Origin: Spirogloea muscicola
Taxonomy: Eukaryota; Streptophyta; Zygnematophyceae; Spirogloeales; Spirogloeaceae
DNA: 38,444 bases
Assembly (NCBI GenBank): GCA_009602725.1
Contig: WELB01000147.1
Location: 38,630 to 77,073, forward strand
Direction: 5' to 3'
The position numbers and the translations under genes were made by a program. Shown one piece after another: positions 9,955 to 25,491 of the stretch (position 1 is the stretch's first letter; every line of letters begins with the position of its first letter). The notes below the pieces were generated by a model. The model was given only the letters and a program-made list of their open reading frames with translations, was not told the origin of the DNA and ran no database searches.

Positions 9955-10619
9955 TGGAAGGAGTGGGGCAAGAAGCGGCCCAAGGCGGCGCCGTTCAAGG
10001 ACCTCAACAAGATGGACCCCATGGAGGCCATGCGCGAGGCGCAGCGCTCGCGCCAGGGCGCCGCCATGGGCTTCGCCAAGCTGCGATACGACCCTGACCG
10101 CCCTGCCGTGAGCCCCGCCACACCAGCGTGTCTGCCACTGTTGCCGCTGCTGGATCCTGGCCGCTGTCGGTGGATGCAGCTGCATGGTTGAGGACTGGGC
10201 TGCCTCTGATTGGACAGGAGGAGGCGTCCAAGATTGCTGCACGGTGGACAGAGCTGCTCAAGACGGGCTCTGTCATCTCCCGCATCTACGCCGTTGACGG
10301 CAATACCATCCTCCTCCACATGGATTCATACGCCGATGTGCCCGATGTCAAGCAGTTTGTGCTCAGCCGCGACGAGGCATACGAGTTCAAAGCCAACGAG
10401 AAGACGTACAGGCGGCCCGGCGACCCGCCGCTAGAGCAGATCACTGCAGATATCCAACGGCAGGAGGAAGAGCGGCGCAAAAGCCTGGAGGCCGAGCGCA
10501 AAGCGGAGCGCCGCGCCAAGAAGGTGGAGGAAGAGCGACGGCAGCGGCAAGCGGAGGACGAGGCGGAGGGAAGAGCAGGTGGAGGGGGCGTGGACGCACC
10601 CATTGCTGACGAGCTCTGA
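9955..10619 (+). CDS. MESD/Boca-like ER chaperone; N-terminal exon(s) not located
   Basis: In animals MESD helps LDL-receptor-family beta-propellers fold in the ER. Exons 9955-10107 and 10218-10619 join in frame (184 residues). The first reads KRPKAAPFKDLNKMDPMEAM, then a basic Gln/Arg stretch. The second begins EEASKIAARWTELLKTGSVI and continues to DGNTILLHMDSYADVPDVKQ and FVLSRDEAYEF, matching the MESD core pattern of (K)EEA.KI...W..LL, then an internal strand, then DVK.F.L. A charged coiled tail (RQEEERRKSLEAERKAERR) follows. The protein ends ADEL, a KDEL-like variant that fits ER retention. The exon with the signal peptide should lie upstream, probably within 9616-9954, but I could not place it. 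The family call rests on pattern recognition. Confidence 0.75.
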
Positions 10620-11860
10620 GGAAGCCGGTGTAGCACGCATTGCACAACTGCGTGATCAATCCAGGGCAAGCTGCTGGTGGCCTTCCCATGCAGCACGCTA
10701 CGCAGAGCCTAACCCTGTGTGACACCTCAGGACTTCAGCTCACACCCGAAGAACCCGAAGGCCTGGGGGCTGTTCCATCCGGGGCCGTTGTGCTCCACGA
10801 TGTTTCTTGCACCAGCACTCTCAATGCTTGCAGAGCTGCGTCAGAGTTGCGTTACTGCAGATCTTTGCCATCACTCTGCATCTCAGGGCACCGATGTTGG
10901 TGAAGGGTTAAGTTGCAGACTGGCTGCACGACACAGGGACAGCTTTCTTGCGCTAGCGCTTGAAAGTCTCTCCATGGTGCCACAGTCAAAAGTCTGGGAC
11001 AGGGTAGTTGATTCCGTCCGGCATCGGTGTAAACAAGCCGGCTAAGTTTACGCGTTAAGTGAAGCTCCCCTTCTCACCAGGCGCAGCTTGTGACTTACTT
11101 GTGTGGGCTTACCGAGGCTCGATCGCCCGACCTGCGCAAGGGCCAGCTCCCAGTGGTTCTGCTCGACTTCACCTAGCCAGGCCCCTCCTTTGACTCGGTG
11201 CTACTAGAAGGAGAGGGAACAACCCAAAGAGTGAGCGCTAGAGGAGTGGGCTCCAGATGCGATAGGAAGAGGAAGGACGACAATGATGGAGTCTTCATCG
11301 AGGAATGGGCAGGAGGGTCTCGAGCTGGCAAATAGTGCGCCAATGCTCCATGAGTGTTAGCGATAGTAGCAGTAAAGAATGATTGCGCGTAGAGCCAAAT
11401 GGGCTTCTGGAAGCGCCTTTGAGCACAGAAGGTCCATGGGCATATGTGCAGAGCAGCTAGAGACAGCCCCTGGGCGAGCGCCAGCGTGGGCATGCTCAGA
11501 AGAGGAGGCCGCGCAACCAGCTGAAAGCCTTGAGGACAACTTTGACTGGCTTCGGGGCGCGCATGAGGTCCAAGGGGCTCTGCCCTGGCAGGACTACCAC
11601 AACCTGCAAAGCGCGCAGAGCATAAGGATGAGTAGCATGCACGATAAGTTGGCCGCGTTCTAACTAGCATGACACATTGAAGCCCATCAATGATCGGCCA
11701 GGTTGTGCAGACTAGCAGTCTAATCTGACGCACTCCTGACCGTCTTGGAGGTGTCAACTGGGGCTTCAGCTTACAGCATGTCAGGCATAGAGACACGTAG
11801 TCTAATCCAAGGAGCTACCAGGTCGGGATTGTTGGTTCAGCATCTCAGCATCAATGGTGC
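10620..11860. other. Spacer between convergent genes, no gene recognised
   Basis: Contains the 3' UTR of the MESD-like gene and of the minus-strand 3D gene. A longer minus-strand frame at 11173-11796 (207 codons) has no recognisable motif and an overlapping plus-strand frame at 11379-11663 is equally anonymous; neither shows flanking splice structure I trust. Confidence 0.45.
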
Positions 11861-13529
11861 TCAGTGACTGAGCTGCGTAAACCCCAAGACAAGCTGACCC
11901 TACTATAATCCTGAAAGATTGATATAGTAAGGCTTGTCTGGTCAAGCATCGGCAGAGTATCCAGAAATGCCACGAGCGCATGGAAAGGAGAGCAGCGCTG
12001 ACCTGCACTTTGCGGCGACCCCACTGAAGCGCATCGCGGTGCGAGTGGTGGTATAGGTCAATGCGAAAGGCACCCTTTATAGCGCCGCCCCGGTCCTCCA
12101 CCTGGGGCCCAACAAGATGCTCCCAAGCAAGAAACACCACTGCAGATAATGAGTACTAAGCACCACTCAATCACTAGATACTGATTACTAAGTGGACCAT
12201 ACTTTAAGCCAGATTCCAACACATCTTCAAGCAATATCGATTCAAGTCAATGCCAATTTGCGGCCTTTCAGTCCTCAATCAATCACTTGCAGTTTCAAAC
12301 TTCTAACCGCGATCTGACCACATACAGAGAGTTGACTGGTTCAGTCTCTATTGTACTTTGTACTTGAAGTTTATAGTTTGACAACCTCCCATCCAGCGCA
12401 ACATTGAGTCATCTCAATGCTAAGTCCAGGCTAGGTGCAGTGGGGTATGGCTCAAGCACCCACCTCACCCCAGCCGTAGCCCGGAACGTACATTCGGGTG
12501 CCAAAGGGGTAGTGAACTGTGTCGGCGGCGATGGTGCCGTGCCGCGGCAGGAATCGCCATGGGAAGAGCAGGATGCGGCCTGGAATCTTCGCCGCCTGCT
12601 CCAGGCTCGGCCGCGAGAAGATGGGCGGCCTTGCCTGCGTAACGTAGCCAGTATCGAGGGATTTGTTGCATTGTCTAGCACCCCACTACACTTATGTCAG
12701 AGCCCAACTCGTCCTACTGTTGAGCTCAAGTTGCTTCTAGCTGCTTTGTGAGTTGCAGCAACATATTCTGCGGCCAGAAGTCAGAAGCATATGCACGCAC
12801 CTGGCCCGGCATCCGGCCATTGGCGGTGAGGCCTCGGTAGCCCTCGCCCAGCTGGCTGGTCGCCGTCCAGTACCTGCAAGACGTAGCAGGCTGGCGCAGG
12901 TTACGCTGCTGCCCACATCAGCTGCTGCCGAACTCACGGGACCCATCAGAATGTGATGTCAATCCACATATCGGAAGCCATTATCCAGCGTGAGACAGTG
13001 GCAGCGTTAGTCCACTTGGGCTCTTTGCGGGTCTCTGCTGCGATGGCCGACGACACAACACGGAGCAGCCTGCCCCCAGCTTCCGAACAACGTAGACACT
13101 GAGAAAGGGGGGTGCTTTCCCTTTCTCACCTCCGTAGGCTCACTAGTAAGTGGAGAATCAGCAAAAACTCGGCCCCAGATCTTTCCACTTCTTCGGGATA
13201 TTCCTCTTCTACTTACTTCTGCACAATGCTAGCTGTTTATTCTACTTGATTCTACTTATACTCTACTTATATACCAATTGTAGGAAGGTAGCGGGGGGAG
13301 GAGGGAGGTAATGGCAAGGCAAAGACCGTGCGAGCAGCGGGAGGCCGGTCTCGATGCGGCGGCGGGACTTGCGGCGGATACGGAGCGGGACCCAGGAGGG
13401 CGACAGGCCGACGTAGTACGCGCCGGGCAGCTTGAGGCCCCACTCCCAGTTGCAGCAGTACCCGCAACTAGCGGCGGGATTCACGGCGCGGCGCGCGCGG
13501 GCGCAGGCAGGCCGGTTCAGCTCAGCCAT
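11861..13529 (-). CDS. 3D (Asp-Asp-Asp) domain protein
   Basis: Minus-strand exons 13529-13327, 12873-12801, 12634-12464, 12101-12003 and a tentative 4-codon last exon 11872-11861 join in frame to about 185 residues. The first exon is Cys/Trp-rich ([20 protein letters not shown]). The rest reads [57 protein letters not shown] and [20 protein letters not shown]. That is the full order of the 3D domain, with Asp in AAD, ED and RID. In bacteria this double-psi beta-barrel-like fold occurs in cell-wall lytic and germination proteins, so a wall or extracellular role is possible but inferred. No clear signal peptide is visible; an Ala-rich in-frame leader continues upstream of 13529, so the true start may differ. 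Domain call 0.85; first and last exons about 0.5. Confidence 0.75.
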
Positions 13530-13660
13530 GGCGGCGGCGGCTACGGCGGCGGCGGTAGCGGCGGCGGCGGCAGCAGCGGCAGCTCGCCCACCTGCAGTAA
13601 GCCGTGCACTCGATGACGCGCTTGATTGGGGGCATGGACGTCACGTCGTCAGGCCCCTCA

Positions 13661-13699
<39 letters not shown>

Positions 13700-13948
13700 A
13701 TGAGCGCGTGGCTCAAGCGCCTGCCGCCGGTGCCAACCGTGGCCTGCGGCACGTCGAGCGGCGGGCTGAGGCCTCGCAGCGGCGCTCTCCAGAAGCGGGG
13801 AGGAGGCTCGGCCTCCGTCGGCGGAGGCCCCGGCCCGTCCTGCTTGCTGTCACGGCCACTGGACCTGCTGCGCCCATCGGCTCTGCCGTCGCTGGCCTGC
13901 TGCCGGCGGCAGGAGACGTCCGGCGCTGCGGCAGCGCCCGGAGCAATC
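13530..13948. promoter_or_regulatory. GC-rich intergenic region between divergent 3D and DHFR-TS genes
   Basis: About 420 bp between the two start codons. It holds a GGC/GCC-rich stretch (13527-13580), a (CCG)n tract (13661-13698) and GC-rich single-copy sequence. It stays open in the DHFR frame from 13604 and would encode a poly-Arg run, which I read as leader sequence and not protein. It probably contains the promoters of both genes. Confidence 0.45.
13661..13698 (+). repeat. (GCC)n tract upstream of DHFR-TS
   Basis: About twelve tandem GCC/CCG units about 250 bp before the chosen DHFR-TS start. In frame with DHFR they would encode consecutive Arg residues. Confidence 0.85.
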
Positions 13949-17178
<3,230 letters not shown>

Positions 17179-18402
17179 GATCGTCTCTGGACCCAACATT
17201 GATAGCCCATGCGAGAGCACCAGCTCCTACCATGTCAGCTCGTGCAAGTGCACTTGGGTGAGATGGGTCAAGTCACCTGTCTCTGATACAACCAGAGGTT
17301 CATACACCCTCATGGTAGGATCTTCCAAGTTAACAATAGAGTTCTCGAATTGCTCGGTGGCATCTGCTTTCATCCAAGTAATTCAAGTATGAGCCAGTAA
17401 CCCCAATCCTCGGTTCGTTGATGAGTAGCCACCTGTTGTCGAGGCTGTGCCAGACGCATGCAGTAGGCTTTGACTACGACCTCACGTATCCTAAGGCCAA
17501 ATTTTGCTGCTATGAGAGTATAAGCAAAGATATTGCCGGTGTTCCGGAGTATGATGCCAAGGACTGCAGTGTCTCAAGCATCAATCAAGCGCATGGCTGT
17601 CCAAGTAAAGCGATGGCTCTCTCCTAAAAGGGTTGACCTTTTGAACGGCGAGAGTCCTTGTCAGACTCCGTTGGCATACAACTTGGCCACGACGGCACTG
17701 ACGTCTTTGTGTGGGTCCTGGTTTGAGCTGGCTGCGACCGGGCCTGCTAGGCTGGGACCGGCCACGATTTCGCCGGTCGTCCCGGACCGGGCCCGGTTTG
17801 GCGGACCAACCCCTCGCATTTGGGAACGGGGTGAGGGCAAGCCTCCGTCCCGTCCTCCCCCGCGCGCCGCCGCCGGCGAGACCGCCGCGCATGCCGGCGG
17901 CGATCCCGGCGCGAGCCGCGGCGTCCTCTGCGGCGGCGGCCAGGGTGCGGATCCGGCGGCGCACGGGGACCCCTGCCGCGGCACGCGCGTCTCTCGTCGC
18001 GGCTGCCACGGTTCCGCCGTGATGGTGAGTGAATGGACGGAGGTGGCGCTGCCAGCGCTCCGCGCCATGGCGGCGGCGCCCGAGCTCCGAGCCGCCATCC
18101 GAGACGGCGAGTGCGGCAGTCATAGCCGTGTCAGGGCGCCTCCATGCCGTCGTTTTCCGAGGCGCTCTGGGCCTGGCAAAGGCACGGAGGCTGCCGGGGA
18201 GCCTGCTAGGAGGAGCATGCTTCGTGGCAATGGCTGCGTCGTCTCCATGGCAGTCCCCGCCCGTCGCTCGGGCGTCGCCGCGGGGAGCTCCGGGCTGTCT
18301 GTCCTGGAGCTACGCACCGCCTCCGCCGCATTGCATGGCCTGCCTCGGTTGCACTGACGACCTCGCCGCTGCTCTCTCTGCTTGTCGGTGCTCGTGGACG
18401 CC
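17179..18402. other. Spacer upstream of COPB2, no gene recognised
   Basis: Holds the DHFR-TS 3' UTR and the COPB2 promoter and leader. GC-rich from about 17720 to 18400, with long frames on both strands (for example 17533-18357 plus, 17581-18123 minus) that look compositional: Arg/Pro/Ala-rich and without family motifs or splice-consistent ends. Confidence 0.45.
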
Positions 18403-21400
18403 ATGGCCGCGCTTGAGCTGCAGCCTTTGCGGCTGGAGATCAAGGTAAGCGGGCGCACTGCGCTTCCCCGTCCATACATTACGTCGCTCCGGCGGTGCGC
18501 AGCCAGAGCAGGTCTCTGTGCCAGCAGCTTCAACAGCTTGAGGAGGCGGAGTGCTCAGCCTGATGGGGGCTTGGGCTGCTTCTTGCCGCCCTGCAGCGGA
18601 AGCTCGCGCAGCGCTCCGATCGCGTCAAGTGCGTCGACCTGCATCCGACCGAGCCATGGTAAGGCAGCTCGTGCACTTCGACTGATCGAGTATGGCCTTG
18701 GCAATGCTCTGCTATGTTCCAAGTCATTGTCGCTTTGCGACTTCTACCATGAGGTTTTAGTGAAGTTGCTCTAAGAACGTGAGGTATTTGGGTGAAGATT
18801 GACTTGCTTTATCTTGATTGACAGGATCCTGGCAACGCTGTACACTGGCAGCGTTTATATCTGGAACTTCACAACTCAGGTCATTGCAGGCCGTCTCTGC
18901 TCACATTTGGATCATGGCTACTGTAGGCAAGATAGGTCTTGACGAATCGGCATAGAAGCTTCACAATGCCACTTCACAGCTCTGCGCCACATTCCAGTGA
19001 TACCTAAGAGTCAATACTCTCTAGTGCTGTCCACTTCGTGTACGTGTCCTACTTGAAGTAAGCAGCGAAGTGTTTTCTCGTGTGGTACCAGTCATCTGAT
19101 TTGCTGTTCTTGAGCAAGCTTAATTCTCATTACATGTCACTGTGGTCAGCAGGCTCTCGTCAAGTCATTTGAGGTTACGGAGCTACCAGGTTGGTCACTA
19201 TACATCTGTCTTTACTGGTATCAATAGCAATTGCAATGACCGCTAACTGTATCCGTGACACAGATAAGGCACAGCCCTACTATGTTGCCAAGAAGAGTTG
19301 ATAAATCTATCTCATCCTGGTCTACACAGTGCGCTCGGCCAAGTTCATCGCACGGAAGCAATGGGTTGTAGCAGGCGCCGACGACATGTTCATTCGAGTG
19401 TACAATTACAACACCATGGACAAAGTCAAGGCCTTTGAAGCTCACACTGACTACATCAGATGCGTTGCTGTGCATCCGAGCTTGCCGTATTTGCTGTCAT
19501 CGTCTGATGACATGCTCATTAAGCTCTGGGACTGGGACAAGGGCTGGACATGTACTCAAATATTTGAAGGACACTCGCACTATGTCATGCAAGTTGCCTT
19601 CAACCCTAAGGATACAAACACCTTCGCCAGTGCCTCCTTGGACAGAACAGTCAAGGTAAAGCACAGCAGTAAGGCAGCGGTCTGTCCTGCATTGTCTTGG
19701 CTTGCTATTTAACACCTCTAGATAGTGGCCTTGTTTCATGTGTGACCGGAAGTCATGCACCTCTCGCAAAAAGCTGGCAATTGCAGACTGAGGAACTGCT
19801 ACTGTTCACGCAGATCTGGGGCCTGGGCTCGCCTGATCCAAATTTCACTTTGGAGGGCCATCTAAAAGGGGTAAATTGTCTAGACTACTTCACAGGAGGT
19901 GACCGACCATACCTCATCACTGGCTCCGATGACCAGCTTGTAAAGGTATAGTTGATGACTTTACCTGTCACTGCCTTCAAGCTGCAAATAGTTTCACAAT
20001 GCCAGCGTCTATTGATGTGCCTGCACATTGCAAATGACATGTCATTGAGAGGATCACGTACTTGTCAAGTGTGTGTTCATATGGAAGGACTCCTCCTTAA
20101 ATCACATGACTTTATAGTAGTACCTCAAATTTGCTCACTGTCTTGAGCATATAAGTATACATGAAGCATCTAAAGAAATACATTGGAGTCACAAATGAGC
20201 TCATTTAATTGTTTGTTTCCACAGGTTTGGGACTATCAGACTAAAAGCTGTGTCCAAACACTGGAAGGCCACACACACAATGTGTCTGCTGTTTGTTTCC
20301 ACCCTGAACTTCCCATTATAATAACAGGGTCAGAGGATGGCACTGTCCGAATTTGGCATGCAACTACATACAGGTGCGAGGCAGTGGTCATTGACTTGTG
20401 CTAGCAGTGCATCTCTCTCCTTGAGTATGTGTGACATCTGGCCATTTCCATGGTCGCAATGGTTTCTTGCTACCTGTCAAATACATGGATACTGAAACGG
20501 CCACTCGATTGAACTCAGATTGGAAAATACATTGAATTACGGACTTGAACGCGTCTGGACAATTGCTTACATGAAAGGATCGAACAGGTGAGTTACCATC
20601 TATACCCCTTAACTTGGCACAGCCTTGATTGTTGTAAGCAATGGTGATAGAGCTCTGCCAGCAACTTCGATGTGAATTTATATTCTTATATCTATAATGG
20701 TATATATTTATGTGTTTTGTAATTTTGCACTGTCTTGCATTTCCATAATAGCCATCTGTGTCCTCATGATACTGCTCGAATTCTTCCTTTAGGCTGGCCA
20801 TCGGTTACGATGAGGGAACTATCATGATCAAGATAGGGAGAGAGGAGCCTGTGGCAAGCATGGATCAGAGTGGCAAAATCATCTGGGCTAAGCACAATGA
20901 AATACAGACCGTAAATGTGAAATCTGTCGGTGCTGACTTTGAGGTGACCTTCAGGCTTCATATGCCACCCATGTGCATGACTAGTGCAAGTATGCACCAG
21001 ACTGATGTCTTGCCACAATATGGACTGATTACTAGGCTTGGTGCAAGAGCACTGTGCATGTGGCATAAACTCGTACTCATACTCCAATGCCACTCATTTG
21101 CAGGTCACTGACGGAGAGCGTCTGCCACTAGCTGTGAAGGAGTTGGGTAGCTGTGATCTTTATCCTCAAGTAGGTGATATTTGGGCACACCTCCACTTGA
21201 GAGTGGTCTGAGTCTCCTGAAGTTGTTGAGATGCTAGTATGGGCTACAAACTGGTCATGCTCTTCATAGATTAGGGGGCATTTTTTATAGGTATCGTGCC
21301 TATTGCTTATATTCCACAATGTGGTCCTTTTGGTGTTCTTCTGCTGCAGAGCTTAGACCACAATCCAAATGGCCGCTTTGTGGTTGTCTGTGGAGATGGG

Positions 21401-24400
21401 GAGTACATCATCTACACTGCTTTGGCATGGCGTAATAGGTCATTTGGATCTGCGCTTGAATTTGTTTGGTCAATTGATGGGGAATGTGCAGTGCGGGAGA
21501 GTACTTCCAAGATCAAAATATTCAATAAGTCCTTCCAGGTATCACAGCAGTGCAAGACATTGAGATGGAGCCAAGGTCCTTATGAATGCACTGACTATTA
21601 TGAGGAGAAGAACGTGTCAGGCACCTCAAGGTTGCTATTTGCTCTAGGTGCATTGCACTTCCAAGGGTTTCAGTAAGACCAGCAAGAGTATGGCGCAGGA
21701 ACTAGGGAGGCCTGGCTATGCACTTGACCTGATGACTCCAATCTACTGCGCCTATCTCATAAACAGCAACGTGACAACCTCATTATATTTCTGGCTTGTC
21801 CTCCTTCAGGAGCGGAAGAGCATACGTCCTACCTTCTCTGCTGAGGGCATCCATGGGGGTACCTTGCTGGCTGTTCGATCCAATGAGTTCGTGTGCTTCT
21901 ACGATTGGGCTGAGTGCCGAGTTGTACGGCGTATTGATGTTGCTGTGAAGGTGAATATACTCTTATGGGAAGTCTAACATTTCATGGAGCCACATTTTTT
22001 CTTCTAGTTTTTGAGTCTAAGCTGCATTGTTGTAGATGATATGAGGGCCAAGCAAGTGCAGCTTGACTTCTGCATGGATCATGTCCATTAATGACGCTGC
22101 CGTGTACCAATTGCTTGCAGAACATTCATTGGTCTGATAATGGCGATCTGCTAGCAATTGCTAGCGAAAGCTCTTTCTACATTCTGAAGTACAATGTAAT
22201 CTTTCGCAAATCATGACCTTTAGCTTGTGGGAAGTTCTCCAATACACATCAGTCAAGGGCCAGGCACAGACATGTGTATCTTGAATCACTTGGCTGCCTC
22301 ATGCAATGTACTCAAGCAGCATCCAATTGTTGACATGGGCTGGTATTGATTGCCCAGAAAGATGCAGTCACTGCCTACTTGGAGAGCCACGCGCCCGTAG
22401 ATGAGCAAGGAGCGGAAGATGCATTCGAACTACTCCACGAGGTATCAGAACGTGTGCGGACTGGCATATGGGTCGGGGACTGCTTCATCTACAACAACAA
22501 CACTTGGCGGCTCAATTATTGCGTTGGCGGTGAAGTGAGAGTTTGAGCCTCTGGGGCCTGAAGCCTTCTCTCTGAGGCCTTCTTGATGACATGTCAGGGA
22601 GGTCCTTTGCATCAGCGTAATCCAGATGATACATATTGAGAAAAGTTGTCATTACCTGCCCATCACTTTTGTGAGTTCACAGAAGCTTTTATTACTCCTG
22701 GATCAAGCAATTGATAATGTTCCGTTTGTTATATTGCTCGCAGGTCACAACAATGTTCCATCTAGATCGGCCAATGTACTTACTGGGTTACCTTGCCAGC
22801 CAGAGCCGTGTTTACCTCATCGACAAAGAGTTCAAGTACGTCAACGGCTTGCAAGTCTCATCAAAACGTGCATGCTTTTCCATGATTGCCCATTTTTCGC
22901 CACACTTGAGAAAGATCAGGCCTGTTTACATCGATGTATAAGGTATTCATCCTTCGTCGACTTTTGTTTATTATTCTTGCAACGAAGCTGCAGCAGTAAA
23001 ATCTGAAGGAAGGGTTGCTTGTTTGACAGTGTCATGAGCTATACTCTGCTGCTGAGTCTCATTGAATACAAGACACTTATTTTAAGAGACGATCTGGAAG
23101 GTGCTGAGGCCATCCTTCCCTCCATCCCCAAGGAGCAGCTTAACAAGTACGCCTAGCTCCTCTTTTTCTCTATATTGTAACGTATTACATGCACTTAGCA
23201 CATGCGCTCTATGCTTGAAAATGTTGATGAGGTTGTTTAATTCTATTTAACATACAAGCTTTTCTATTTATGTCCAATTTAAGTCCTAAGAAATACTTGC
23301 TACCAGCTTTACCAACTTGGAAGAGCTGCTAACATTACATTCAAATCAGTGCCGGATCATATGGTGCTGGACGAGCTAATGTCCACCTTGCCTGCTTGTA
23401 GTGTGGCACGCTTCTTGGAGTCTCGAGGCCTTGTGGATGATGCGCTCAGGGTGGCCACCGAGCCTGACTACAAGTTTGACCTTGCTGTCCAGCTAGGTCA
23501 GCTTGACATTGCTCAGGTGCGAATCTGCATCCACCTGTGTCCTGGTCTGGTGACCAGCCTCTTCAACATGGTGCAATGTATGCGACACTTAGCACTCCAA
23601 TGCTTGCGCAAGCAACCACATATGCGCGTCCACATGTTAGTAGCTCTCATGGCCTTTCAGCTCACATGGCCTTTTCCTTCCGTGTACAGCAAATAGCCGT
23701 GGAAGCTGAAAGCGAGTCAAAATGGAAACAGCTTGGTGACCTCGCCATGTCAGCTGGGAAGGTAACTTTATACTGCTTATCAAATATGAGTAAACTCTAA
23801 CTCAAGTTGTGGAGCAAGAACCTGGCCCTTTCTGACCAAAGTCTGCTGAAGCCAAGGTTGCATGGCTGCTACTCCAGTAACATATTCGAAAAGCAGATGT
23901 TCAGATGTTTTTGTGTGGTCATCAGTGCAAGCTCCTGACATGCAAGCTTTTGCTGTATGTCCAGCTTGATGTGGCAGAGGAGTGCCTGGCCAAGGCTGCC
24001 GATCTTAGTGGCCTTCTACTCCTCTACAGCGCAAGAGGAGATGCTGCAGGCCTAGACAAACTCGCGAGTCTTGCCCAGGAACAGGGGAAAAGCAACGTGG
24101 CCTTCCTGTGCCTGTTCCTTCTCAACAAGCTTGATGCCTGCATCGACTTACTCTGCCAAAGGTCAGCTGCTGATGGCTATGCTGTTGACAATGGTCTATG
24201 AAGAAGCAAATTCCACAACAGGCTCCATAAATTTTTGTGACCTCTAACCACTTCAGTCAGCCAGGTCAGTAGCTGAGAAGCTGAGATGGCATGGTTGTGC
24301 TTGGTTATATGCATGGCACACGCTGTGCACTCACTGTCAGATCCTTGGTCCCTGCAGTGGCCGCGTTCCAGAGGCTGCATTCCTGTCGAGGACATATGCT

Positions 24401-25491
24401 CCAAGCAGGGTGTCTGAGATTGTGGAACTATGGCGCAATGACCTCAAAAAGGTAAGATGGGACCTCCTTAGCTGTTGTGAGTCTTGCTTGAAAGTCACGA
24501 TTCATGTAGCAATTGTGTAAGATAGCTGTCAAATGTACCCTCTATTGCTGCAAGCATCCGTTTGAGTATCAAGGAAGTCTGCCCAATAACTATCTCTACT
24601 TTGTATGCTACTGCAGATAAATCAGAAAGCAGCAGAGTCTCTTGCCGACCCTGTCGAGTACCCCAACCTCTTCCCTAAGTGGGACTTGGCTTGTCGAGCT
24701 GAGGAGCAAAGTAGACAACATGCGTGAGTGATTGCCAACTCTGGACTAATAAGCCAGTCTGGAGCTTAGATGTTGAAGCAAATGCGTACATGGAGACAGC
24801 ACTGACACCTATATCTTTTCCTGCACCATACATGTAAGTTCATTACTACTTTCTTCACTTACTTCTGCATTTGTAACATTGTTAATGATCTGCGCACTTT
24901 CTGTTGCTTGTATGAGCAGAAGCGAGTCAATTCCTGCAGAACAGTACGTCAACTACGTCGGTGCAACAACAAGAGATGTGCTTGAGGACCTCGAGGCCTT
25001 GACCCTCAATGGGGACCATGATGCGGACCACGACCATGCAGAGAATGGTCAATTGGAGGAACATGATATGGTGATTTCTGCAAGCTCCTCTTATGTTGCA
25101 GTTTGTTGGCTGCATTGCACGACGTTGTCCTGTCTTATTCTGCCCTTTTTGTCACTTCAAATGGGTGTGCCAGTCAGCCTTGCTCTTTGCAATGTCTATC
25201 AGGAATACTCCACCCTCCAATTCCCACTCGCTCGCTTGCCAGAGGATAATTATGGCATTGTTGTATGCCTTATCTTGTGGTTAGAAGCAGGGTGAAGCGG
25301 TCCCAGAAGCAGAGGGAGCAGCAGAGGTCGAGGTTGGTAATGGAGACGACGGGGCAATCCACGACGGGGCAGTCCATGAACAGTATGCAGAGGCTGAAGT
25401 AGTCGACGAAGCGGAGGGCGCAGAGGGTAATGTTGATGATGACTGGGGAATGGATGGTGATGGCGAGACAGGGAAGGAGGAAGAAGTGTAG
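18403..25491 (+). CDS. COPB2: Coatomer subunit beta' (beta'-COP)
   Basis: Outer-coat WD40/solenoid subunit of COPI vesicles, acting in Golgi-to-ER and intra-Golgi traffic. The 23 exons join in frame to 938 residues: 18403-18444, 18597-18658, 18825-18879, 19153-19189, 19330-19655, 19814-19945, 20225-20373, 20519-20587, 20793-20943, 21104-21169, 21350-21538, 21810-21950, 22121-22195, 22358-22534, 22744-22835, 23030-23146, 23402-23516, 23690-23761, 23965-24161, 24358-24451, 24617-24723, 24920-25070, 25291-25491. The N-terminus [20 protein letters not shown] leads into WD40 repeats to about residue 310 ([46 protein letters not shown]). A second propeller and helical solenoid follow ([64 protein letters not shown]). 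The tail is acidic and contains DDDWG. Length is normal for plants and algae. Splice phases all close. Confidence 0.97.

Noticed and set aside
11173..11796. 207-codon minus-strand frame as a gene or the C-terminus of the 3D protein
   Set aside because: No motif, Leu/Ser/Pro-rich composition, and no in-phase splice from the last sure 3D exon that I could support.
11802..12002. Read-through of the 3D gene past 12003 to a stop at 11802
   Set aside because: A good donor (GTGCAG|GTCAGC) lies at the domain end and the read-through peptide is unlike 3D proteins; kept only as an alternative.
13604..13948. In-frame N-terminal extension of DHFR-TS including a poly-Arg run
   Set aside because: The Arg run is just the (GCC)n leader read in frame; the extension has no transit-peptide character and 13949 gives a normal-length enzyme.
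17533..18357. Long plus-strand frame upstream of COPB2 (274 codons)
   Set aside because: GC-driven Arg/Pro/Ala-rich frame with equally long antisense frames and no family signal; it overlaps the expected promoter and leader.
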